NCBI GenBank assembly: GCA_035500455.1
Contig: DATJXG010000063.1
Location: 1-30,578 of the forward strand
Direction: 5' to 3'
DNA length: 30,578 nt
Origin: DATJXG01 sp035500455
Lineage (GTDB): Bacteria > Acidobacteriota > Terriglobia > Terriglobales > Acidobacteriaceae
The notes beneath the pieces were generated by a model, which was not told the origin of the DNA, ran no database searches, and saw only the letters and a program-made list of their open reading frames with translations. This document shows positions 24,657 through 30,311 of this stretch, in pieces. Both the position numbers and the translations under genes were made by a program. Position 1 is the stretch's first letter; every line of letters begins with the position of its first letter.

Positions 24657-24703
24657 TGGATCCGGGCGCCACTGGCCAACTTCCGGCCACGGATTCGCGC
24701 GGA

Positions 24704-24816
24704 TTTTTTCACCACAGGGTCACGGAGTCACAGAAGAATCTGAACCTGCAGAAGCGGAAGTAGCGTGGCTTTCAAGCAGTTGGATTTCTCTGTGGCTCGG
24801 TGGCTCTGTGGTGAAG
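24704..24816. repeat. TTCACCAC-type intergenic palindrome, copy 1
   Basis: The element begins TTTTTTCACCACAGGGTCACGG and ends GGTGGCTCTGTGGTGAAG, an inverted-end arrangement with repeated CTGTGG units. Its internal 24776-24798 is identical over 23 bases to 26768-26790 of a second copy. Confidence 0.82.
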
Positions 24817-24888
24817 ACTCTAATTTAGAAGACTACCCGGCTCGCGGTAATCTGGCCAAAACCGCCCCTGGCGTGCTACAAAATAATG

Positions 24889-24938
24889 AGGCGATGGAGT
24901 TCGCCATTAACCGCCCGCCTGGGCTGATAACTCCTACA
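24889..24938 (+). promoter_or_regulatory. Fluoride riboswitch (crcB motif)
   Basis: GGCGATGGAGTTCGCC (24890-24905) is followed by ATTAACCGC and then GCTGATAACTCCTAC (24923-24937). This is the conserved order and sequence of the crcB RNA aptamer: the GGCGAUGG.GUUCGCC hairpin, the AACCGC segment and the GCUGAU.ACUCCUAC segment. The aptamer binds fluoride through magnesium ions. The gene downstream is crcB, the classic target, which makes the call strong. Confidence 0.93.
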
Positions 24939-24953
24939 ACTTTTGTAGGGAGA
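24931..24953 (+). promoter_or_regulatory. Expression-platform hairpin covering the crcB ribosome binding site
   Basis: CTCCTACAA (24931-24939) can pair with TTGTAGGGAG (24944-24953) with a single bulge. The right arm contains AGGGAG, the ribosome site for the GTG at 24962. The left arm is also part of the aptamer. Fluoride binding would compete with this hairpin and free the ribosome site, consistent with translational activation. Folding is inferred by eye. Confidence 0.65.
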
Positions 24954-24961
24954 ATTCCATC

Positions 24962-25336
24962 GTGCGGGACTTCATCGCGATATCCCTGGGCGCAATCGTC
25001 GGCGCCAATGCCCGTTATATCGTCAGCCGTTTTGCAGCCCGAATGCTGGGTTCGGCGTTCCCTTACGGAACCCTGTTGATCAATGTTGCCGGCAGCATGA
25101 TCGTGGGCTTCTTCATGATCTGGACTTCGGAGCGGGTGCTGCTCGACCCGCGCTGGCGGCTGCTGGTGGTGGTTGGCTTCTGCGGCGCGCTCACTACCTT
25201 CTCCAGCTATGCCTTCGAAACCCTGGCCTACTTCGAGCAGGGACAATGGGCTCTGTTGTTCACCAACTTTGCGGCGAATAATCTGCTGTGCCTGGCGGGA
25301 GCGCTGGCCGGCATGGCACTGGCAAGGATGCGCTAA
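24962..25336 (+). CDS. crcB: Fluoride ion channel CrcB/Fluc
   Basis: The 124-residue protein is a small four-segment membrane protein that dimerises to form a fluoride export channel. Family motifs are GAIVGANARYIVSRF, GTLLINVAGSMIVGFF (with the conserved Asn), and GFCGALTTFSSYAFE with the fluoride-lining Phe and Thr/Ser residues. It starts at GTG 24962, with AGGGAG eight bases upstream. It lies just downstream of a fluoride riboswitch and directly before a DUF190 gene, a recurrent fluoride-resistance arrangement. Confidence 0.97.
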   Translation: MRDFIAISLGAIVGANARYIVSRFAARMLGSAFPYGTLLINVAGSMIVGFFMIWTSERVLLDPRWRLLVVVGFCGALTTFSSYAFETLAYFEQGQWALLFTNFAANNLLCLAGALAGMALARMR

Positions 25337-25337
25337 A

Positions 25338-25667
25338 ATGCCAAACGGCATGGCGGTACAGGTCACGATTTATCTGAATGAATCCGACAGATGGCACGGC
25401 AAACCGCTGCACATGGAAATTCTTAACTACCTGCACGGGGAAAGCGCCTACGCTGCCACCGCGCTTCACACCGTGGCAGGATTTCTCGGCCGGCATCGGG
25501 TGAAGACAGCGCATCTGGTGGACGCGGGCGGGCAGCTCCCGGTAATCATCGTCTTCAAGGACACCGATGAGCACGTCAGCCGATTGCTGCCGAAGCTGAA
25601 AGAGATGGCCGCGCACCGGCTGATCGTCCGCGAGAACGTGGTGATCGAGCAGGGGAGTTTGGACTGA
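25338..25667 (+). CDS. DUF190 family protein (fluoride-resistance associated)
   Basis: The ATG at 25338 follows the crcB stop by one base, so the genes are surely co-expressed. The product of 109 residues matches DUF190: VQVTIYLNESDRWHGKPLHMEILNYLHGESAYAATALHTVAGF near the N-terminus and LPVIIVFKDTDEHVSRLLPKLKEM later. DUF190 proteins are small cytosolic ferredoxin-fold, PII-like proteins that often accompany CrcB. The molecular role is not established. An ATG four codons further in is an alternative start. Confidence 0.92.
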   Translation: MPNGMAVQVTIYLNESDRWHGKPLHMEILNYLHGESAYAATALHTVAGFLGRHRVKTAHLVDAGGQLPVIIVFKDTDEHVSRLLPKLKEMAAHRLIVRENVVIEQGSLD

Positions 25668-25755
25668 GGCTGTCAGCCCGCCATCCGAATGGTAGCTCGG
25701 CGCCCGAAGTCGTCGGGCCGTTGCGCCTGATGGGCGCCTCTGAGGATAACTGGCG

Positions 25756-25777
25756 CGTGCGGCACGTCTGAAGCCGT
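25756..25777. repeat. Small GC-rich hairpin in the DUF190-bshB1 gap
   Basis: GGCACG TCTGAAG CCGTGCT forms a short stem-loop between the DUF190 stop and the deacetylase start. It could terminate or attenuate the fluoride operon, but it has no T run. The surrounding 148 bases hold no recognised gene. Confidence 0.4.
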
Positions 25778-25815
25778 GCTCTTCCACTTAAACACCCGAT
25801 GTTGCTTATACACTG

Positions 25816-26673
25816 ATGACCATGCCACTGGATATTCTGGCGATCGCCGCGCATCGCGATGACGTCGAACAGACCTGCGGCGGGACGCTGCTCAAGATGG
25901 CGCAGCGCGGACACCGCGCCGGCATTCTGGATTTGACGCAGGGTGAAATGGGAACGCGCGGCACTGCTGAAGACCGCGCACGGGAAGCTGCCGCGGCGGC
26001 GGAGATTCTGCGGGTTAGCTGGCGGCAGGCGCTCGATATTCCGGACGGGCGAGTGGAAAACACCTGGGAGAACCGTCTGAAAGTCGCGCGCGTGATTCGC
26101 GAGCAGCGGCCGCGGGTGGTGATCCTTCCCTACTGGAAGGGGCGGCATCCGGACCATTACACGGCTTCGACTCTGGGATATGAAGCGTGCTTTCTGGCGG
26201 GGCTGGCGAAGTTAGTCGTCAGTCGTCGGTCGTCGGTCGTCAGCGAAGATGTGGCGTGGGCGGGTTCGCCGGCGACTGCTTCAGGCTTGACGGTCGCTGA
26301 GGTTGCTGATGATGTCGCCCTTGGCCGGCGGGACGCCGGCGCTACGCTTGAGGGCCGGGACGCCGGGGTTGCGCATCGGCCGTTCAAGATCGTGTATGCC
26401 ACGCTTTACTACGACGTGCGGCCTACATTCGTAGTGGACATTACCGACCAGTTCGAAACCCGCCTCGATGCGCTAATGGCTTACAAGTCGCAATTCACCG
26501 ACCAGGAAGCCGGTAGCGGCATCTTCCCGGCGCAGGCGGAAATTCGCGCGCGCGTTGAAGCCATGGCGCGTTTCTACGGCATGCTGGCAGGCGTTACCTA
26601 TGCGGAGCCGTTCCTGCAGAAGGAAGTTGGGTTGGTAGATGACCTCACGCTGATTCCGGTGAAGTCAATCTGA
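25816..26673 (+). CDS. PIG-L/LmbE deacetylase, BshB1-like, with an inserted repeat-derived segment
   Basis: BshB1-type enzymes remove acetate from N-acetylglucosaminyl malate in bacillithiol synthesis, using zinc. Visible are AHRDDVE (His13, Asp15, Asp16; the usual motif is AHPDDVE), HPDHYTAS (111-118), LDIPDGRVEN and VDITDQFETRLDALMAYKSQF, all typical of the BshB1 branch. At 285 residues the protein is about 50 longer than usual. The excess lies at residues about 133-186, between AGLAKL and HRPFKIVYATLYYD. Its DNA consists of TCGTCGG tandem repeats (26213-26241) and two GGCCGGGACGCCGG-type units (26322-26366), all in frame. The active-site parts remain intact, so the protein may still work. 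ATG 25822 is an alternative start. The other bacillithiol genes are not in the window. Confidence 0.88.
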   Translation: MTMPLDILAIAAHRDDVEQTCGGTLLKMAQRGHRAGILDLTQGEMGTRGTAEDRAREAAAAAEILRVSWRQALDIPDGRVENTWENRLKVARVIREQRPRVVILPYWKGRHPDHYTASTLGYEACFLAGLAKLVVSRRSSVVSEDVAWAGSPATASGLTVAEVADDVALGRRDAGATLEGRDAGVAHRPFKIVYATLYYDVRPTFVVDITDQFETRLDALMAYKSQFTDQEAGSGIFPAQAEIRARVEAMARFYGMLAGVTYAEPFLQKEVGLVDDLTLIPVKSI

Positions 26674-26686
26674 TTCAGGTCCGAGT

Positions 26687-26710
26687 AGGGCTTGTACTGT
26701 GCCTTTTTTT
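26687..26710 (+). terminator. Possible weak intrinsic terminator after the deacetylase gene
   Basis: AGGGC TTGTACTGT GCCTT forms a five-base-pair stem (one G-T pair) followed by a run of T residues. It lies 14 bases after the deacetylase stop. The short stem makes this uncertain, and the T run is also the edge of a dispersed palindrome. Confidence 0.35.
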
Positions 26711-26808
26711 CACCACGAAGCCACGGGAAATCTTAACCTCCTGCGAGAACCGGAAGTGGCTCACCAGGCAGTTGGATTTCTCTGTGGCTCTCCTCTGTGG
26801 TGGAGAAA
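26703..26808. repeat. TTCACCAC-type intergenic palindrome, copy 2
   Basis: It begins with a T run and TTCACCACGAAGCCACGGG, and ends TCCTCTGTGGTGGAGAAAG. It shares its overall plan and an exact 23-base internal core (26768-26790) with the copy at 24704. It lies between the convergent deacetylase and rfbC genes and nearly fills the gap. Confidence 0.82.
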
Positions 26809-26814
26809 GCAAGA

Positions 26815-27429
26815 TCAGGCAAAGGTTTCGGCCTCCCGGAAGCTGGTGCCGTGCTGATCTTTGGCGGAGATGACCGGGGCTCCATTGAGACGCCAGTCGA
26901 TGGCGAGATCAGGATCGTTCCAGGCGATGGTGCGTTCGCATTCGGGAGTGTAGAAGTCGGTGGTTTTGTAGAGGACGTGGGCGCTTTCGGAGAGCACGGC
27001 AAAGCCGTGGGCGAAACCGATGGGAATCCACATCTGGCGGTGATTCTCGCCGGAGAGATTGGTTCCGTACCACTTGCCGAAGGTTGGTGAACTGCGGCGC
27101 AGGTCCACGGCCACGTCGAAGATTTCTCCGGCGGCCACTCGAATGAGCTTTCCCTGCGCAGAGCACACCTGGTAGTGGAGGCCGCGCAGCACGTTCCGCG
27201 CGGAGAGAGAATGATTGTCCTGCACGAAGCGCTCGCGAATGCCGGCCTCGGCCATGGTCTTTTCGTTATAGGTCTCGAGGAAAAATCCGCGGGTGTCGCC
27301 GAAGACTTTGGGCTCCAGCACCAATACGCCGGAAAGCGGCGTGGTCAGGACGTTCAAGGATGCGCTCCTGGTTGTGGTGAGTTGGGTCGTCGTCGGTCGG
27401 GTCTGGGTCTCGGCTTGAGCAGCACTCAC
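26815..27429 (-). CDS. rfbC: dTDP-4-dehydrorhamnose 3,5-epimerase
   Basis: RfbC (RmlC) epimerises dTDP-4-keto-6-deoxyglucose at C3 and C5, the third step of dTDP-L-rhamnose synthesis. The cupin-fold motifs are intact: DTRGFFLETYNE, FVQDNHSLSARNVLRGLHYQ with the catalytic His, GEIFDVAVDLRR, and MWIPIGFAHGFAVLSE. Two starts compete. GTG 27429 overlaps the rfbA stop (GTGA) and has AAGG eight bases upstream, adding 24 Thr/Gln-rich residues encoded by a TCGTCGG-type repeat. TTG 27357 has AGGAG seven bases upstream and begins at the family's normal N-terminus. I report the longer form because of the overlap but regard the shorter as equally likely. Confidence 0.93.
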   Translation of the reverse strand: MSAAQAETQTRPTTTQLTTTRSASLNVLTTPLSGVLVLEPKVFGDTRGFFLETYNEKTMAEAGIRERFVQDNHSLSARNVLRGLHYQVCSAQGKLIRVAAGEIFDVAVDLRRSSPTFGKWYGTNLSGENHRQMWIPIGFAHGFAVLSESAHVLYKTTDFYTPECERTIAWNDPDLAIDWRLNGAPVISAKDQHGTSFREAETFA

Positions 27430-28346
27430 GTGAACACCTTCTCCCGCAGCATCTGCAAAAGATATCGCCCGTAGCCGTTGTTCTTCATGGTGGCGGCGAT
27501 TTTTTCCACCTGTTCGGCGTTGATATAGCCGCGGCGGTAGGCGATTTCTTCCGGGCAGGAAACTTTTAATCCCTGGCGGGTTTCGATGGTCTGAATGAAC
27601 AACGAGGCTTCCAGCATGGCCTCGTGCGTGCCGGTGTCTAGCCAGGCCATGCCGCGGCCCATGACCATGACTTGCAACTGGCCGCGGCGCAGGTACGAGG
27701 CGTTTACGTCGGTGATTTCAAGTTCGCCGCGGGCTGAGGGTTTGAGCGATTTCGCGATCTCCACCACCCGATTGTCGTAGAAGTAGAGACCGGTGACTGC
27801 GTAGCGCGACTTCGGAGCTTTCGGCTTTTCCTCCAGGCTGAGGGCTTTGCCGGTGGCATCGAATTCCACCACGCCATAGCGCTCGGGATCATTCACCGGG
27901 TAGGCAAAAACGCTCGCGCCGGTGGTGATGGCGGAAGCCTCCCGCAGGCTCTTGGCCAGGTCGTGGCCGTAGAAGATGTTGTCGCCCAGAACGAGGGCGC
28001 AGCAGGACTCGCCGATGAATTTTTCTCCCACCAGGAAGGCCTGCGCGATTCCCTCCGGCTTCGCCTGCACCGCGTAGTGAAAGCAGAGTCCCCACTGCGA
28101 GCCATCGCCCAGGAGGTGCTCGAACTTGGGGGTGTCCTGGGGAGTAGAGATCACCAGGATTTCGCGAATGCCCGCCAGCATTAGCGTGGACAGCGGATAG
28201 TAGATAGTGGGCTTGTCGTAGATGGGCAGCAGGCTTTTGCCGACCGCCTGCGTGGCTGGGTAAAGACGGGTGCCGGAACCTCCGGCGAGGATGATGCCTC
28301 GGTAAGTGGACGGGCGGCTTGGAGCGTCAGGCATTATTAAGTTCAC
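27426..28346 (-). CDS. rfbA: Glucose-1-phosphate thymidylyltransferase
   Basis: RfbA (RmlA) makes dTDP-glucose from dTTP and glucose 1-phosphate, the first step to dTDP-L-rhamnose. The nucleotide-binding GGSGTRLYPAT is at residues 22-32, followed by SLLPIYDKPTIYYPLSTLM, ALVLGDNIFYGHDLAKSL, YPVNDPERYGVVEFD and GMAWLDTGTHEAML. All are standard. The start is GTG 28346, or ATG 28334 four codons in. The family's usual VSKQLLPIYDKP reads VGKSLLPIYDKP here, a minor change. The stop overlaps the next start by four bases (GTGA). Confidence 0.96.
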   Translation of the reverse strand: MNLIMPDAPSRPSTYRGIILAGGSGTRLYPATQAVGKSLLPIYDKPTIYYPLSTLMLAGIREILVISTPQDTPKFEHLLGDGSQWGLCFHYAVQAKPEGIAQAFLVGEKFIGESCCALVLGDNIFYGHDLAKSLREASAITTGASVFAYPVNDPERYGVVEFDATGKALSLEEKPKAPKSRYAVTGLYFYDNRVVEIAKSLKPSARGELEITDVNASYLRRGQLQVMVMGRGMAWLDTGTHEAMLEASLFIQTIETRQGLKVSCPEEIAYRRGYINAEQVEKIAATMKNNGYGRYLLQMLREKVFT

Positions 28347-28584
28347 TTCTCTGCGACCTTGGCGGAAGTTCTTGGCGAACTCGGCAGTTTAAGGTTTCGT
28401 GCCGGGAGCAAAAAACCCAAAAACGCCGAGGGCGCTGAGAACTGCCGCGGAGGCCGCTGAGAACTGCAGATTCCTCGCTTCGCTCGGAATGACAATTAAA
28501 GCCAGGGACGACAATCAAAGCGAGGGCGTCCATTTAAATCTTTCCCTGGATCAGCACCGATCTCAGCATCATCTCACAGCAGCT
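28347..28584. repeat. rfbB-rfbA gap: CCTCGGCG-type palindrome and CGCTTCGCTCGGAATGAC element
   Basis: The 238-base gap is filled by two repeat types. At 28347-28466, TCTGCGACCTTGGCGG and TTGGCGAACTCGGCAG pair with AAAACGCCGAGGGCGC and CCGCGGAGGCCGCTGAG. The centre and right arm closely match the element at 6180. At 28471-28490 lies CTCGCTTCGCTCGGAATGAC, a form of a motif commonly seen repeated in bacterial intergenic DNA. No gene is seen. Confidence 0.75.
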
Positions 28585-29658
28585 TCACAGCGAATACTGG
28601 GTTGCGATCCATTGGCGGTAGCTGCCGCTGGTTACGTCGCGGACCCAGTCTTCGTGCGCGAGGTACCACTCTACGGTCTTGCGGATCCCGCTGTCGAAGG
28701 TTTCGCGCGGACGCCAGCCCAATTCGCTCTCGATTTTGCGCGCGTCCATGGCGTAACGGCGGTCGTGGCCGGGGCGGTCCTTGACGAAGGTGATGAGCTT
28801 GCTGTGCGGAATCACGGGATCGCCGGGCCGCAGTTCGTCGAGCAGGGCACAGATGGTGCGCACCAGGTCAAGGTTCGCCTTCTGATTGTCGCCGCCGATG
28901 TTGTAGGACTCTCCCGGCGTGCCTTGCATCAGGACGGCGCGCAAGGCGTCGCAGTGGTCGGCGACATAAAGCCAGTCGCGGACGTTCTGGCCGTCGCCGT
29001 AAACAGGAATCGGCTTGCCGGCGCGGGCGTTCAGGATCACCAGCGGAATGAGCTTTTCCGGAAACTGAAATGGCCCGTAGTTATTGGAGCAATTGGTGGT
29101 CAGCGTGGGCAGGCCATAGGTGTGATGATAGGCGCGCACCAGATGATCGGCGGCGGCTTTGGAGGCCGAATAGGGACTGTTGGGCGCGTAGGCCGTGGTT
29201 TCGGAAAAAGCCGGATCGCCGGGGCCGAGCGAACCGAAGACTTCATCGGTGGAAACGTGCAGGAAGCGGAAAGCCGATTTCTGCTCCTGGGGCAGTGCGC
29301 TCCAGTAGGCGCGGGCTTCTTCAAGCAGGTGAAACGTGCCGTTGACGTTGGTGTGGATGAAATCGTCAGGGCCGTGGATGGAGCGGTCCACGTGGCTTTC
29401 GGCGGCGAAGTGGACGATGGCGCGCGGCTGGTGCTGCTGCAGTTGATCGCGGAGGAGATCGCGGTCCGCGATGTCGCCGTGCACGAAGTGGTAGCGCGGA
29501 TCGGCGGAAACCGGTTCCAGGTTCTGCAGGTTTCCTGCGTAGGTGAGCTTGTCGAGGTTCACCAGGGGCGAGGCTTCCTCGGCGAGCCACTGCAGGACGA
29601 AGTTGGAGCCGATGAAGCCGGCGCCGCCGGTGACGAGAATGGGAGATCGAGGCATCAC
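28585..29658 (-). CDS. rfbB: dTDP-glucose 4,6-dehydratase
   Basis: RfbB (RmlB) converts dTDP-glucose to dTDP-4-keto-6-deoxyglucose, the second step to dTDP-L-rhamnose. It is a short-chain dehydrogenase-type enzyme. The NAD site TGGAGFIGSNFV is at the N-terminus. FAAESHVDRSI, the active-site STDEVFGSL, and the YSASKAAADH (Tyr-x3-Lys) block follow. The 357-residue length is normal. It can start at GTG 29658 or at ATG 29655. It is the first gene of rfbB-rfbA-rfbC; a 238-base repeat-rich gap separates it from rfbA. Confidence 0.97.
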   Translation of the reverse strand: MMPRSPILVTGGAGFIGSNFVLQWLAEEASPLVNLDKLTYAGNLQNLEPVSADPRYHFVHGDIADRDLLRDQLQQHQPRAIVHFAAESHVDRSIHGPDDFIHTNVNGTFHLLEEARAYWSALPQEQKSAFRFLHVSTDEVFGSLGPGDPAFSETTAYAPNSPYSASKAAADHLVRAYHHTYGLPTLTTNCSNNYGPFQFPEKLIPLVILNARAGKPIPVYGDGQNVRDWLYVADHCDALRAVLMQGTPGESYNIGGDNQKANLDLVRTICALLDELRPGDPVIPHSKLITFVKDRPGHDRRYAMDARKIESELGWRPRETFDSGIRKTVEWYLAHEDWVRDVTSGSYRQWIATQYSL

Positions 29659-30058
29659 AGGAATTCTGTTGGCGTTCAGCGAAGCGAGCGCTGTCAGTAT
29701 CCCCCTCCCCCCTGCAGTCTTTTAGGATCATGGATCTAGCGCGATTTTCGCGCGAAATCCCAGAGTAATAAAGACTTAGGGTTCAAAATATTCCAGAATA
29801 AGGACTTAGCGGCCGATTCCTTCTCGACCGGCGCTCGCCTGAGTCGAACCTAGCTTGGGTGGGGTGGTCAGGTCAATGCAAAAATGGCGGGCGAAGGTCG
29901 CAGGTTCCGGATTGGGAAAGCTGGGGCTTGGAAACTGCAGGAGAGGCTGACGGTGGGTTCCGTCATTCCCGGAGGCGAGTCCGTGGCGCTGCCCCCACTT
30001 CTCGCGCAAAGAACGCGCGAGAAATGGGGCACCCGCGGCGGGGTGAATCTCCAGCGGC
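29659..30058. other. 400-base gap with no recognised gene; structured repeats
   Basis: The left part holds a C-run (CCCCCTCCCCCCTGC, 29701-29715), then AGTCTTTTAGGATCATGG, a small palindrome GCGCGATTTTCGCGCG (29739-29754), and two AAGACTTAGGG / AAGGACTTAGCGG repeats (29773 and 29800). The right part holds a long stem-loop at 29991-30030. No frame shows similarity to a known family. It must contain the rfbB promoter and the 3' end of the antitoxin transcript. Confidence 0.5.
29991..30030. repeat. Stem-loop, GCCCCCACTTCTCGCGC / GCGCGAGAAATGGGGC
   Basis: The two arms (29991-30007 and 30015-30030) are complementary except for one mismatch and one extra base, with a 7-base loop AAAGAAC. The stem of about 15 pairs lies about 30 bases downstream of the antitoxin-like gene's stop on the minus strand and could end that transcript, although no T run follows. 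Confidence 0.7.
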
Positions 30059-30295
30059 TTAGCGGCCATTGAGAATTGCGGAAATTTGCCGGCGGGCGTC
30101 TGCCCATGGCATCGGCTTCACTTTGCCGGAATCCAATTCTTCGATGCGGCGCGCGATCTCCTGACTCCAGGCTTCTTCGGCGGAGGGATCGACGGTGTCG
30201 TCGAGGCTTTCGAGGAGTGATCCCGCCAGAGCCGCCCGCGCCTCCGGCGGGAGGGCAAGCGCTTTCTTTAAGAGTTCCGATACTTCCTGGCTCAT
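30059..30295 (-). CDS. Addiction-module antitoxin-like protein (PF09720 type), orphan
   Basis: The 78-residue protein has the pattern of the putative addiction module component family: VSELLKKALALPPEARAALAGSLLESLD at the N-terminus, then EEAWSQEIARRIEELDSGKVKPMPWADARRQI. The central W..EI..R..EL.SG segment is the family hallmark. Such proteins usually precede a RelE/ParE-like toxin gene. Here the downstream 400 bases on the minus strand contain no toxin-like frame, so it is unpaired. It starts 16 bases after the exosortase stop on the same strand. Confidence 0.85.
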   Translation of the reverse strand: MSQEVSELLKKALALPPEARAALAGSLLESLDDTVDPSAEEAWSQEIARRIEELDSGKVKPMPWADARRQISAILNGR

Positions 30296-30311
30296 GGAAG
30301 TATTCTACGCT

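Noticed and set aside
28399..29739. Open frame of 446 codons on the plus strand
   Set aside because: It is antisense to rfbB, whose motifs are complete; the Gly/Val/Asp-rich translation is a GC-rich shadow.
29806..30069. Toxin gene paired with the antitoxin-like gene
   Set aside because: The only frame downstream of the antitoxin translates a stem-loop repeat and low-complexity sequence, with no RelE/ParE features.
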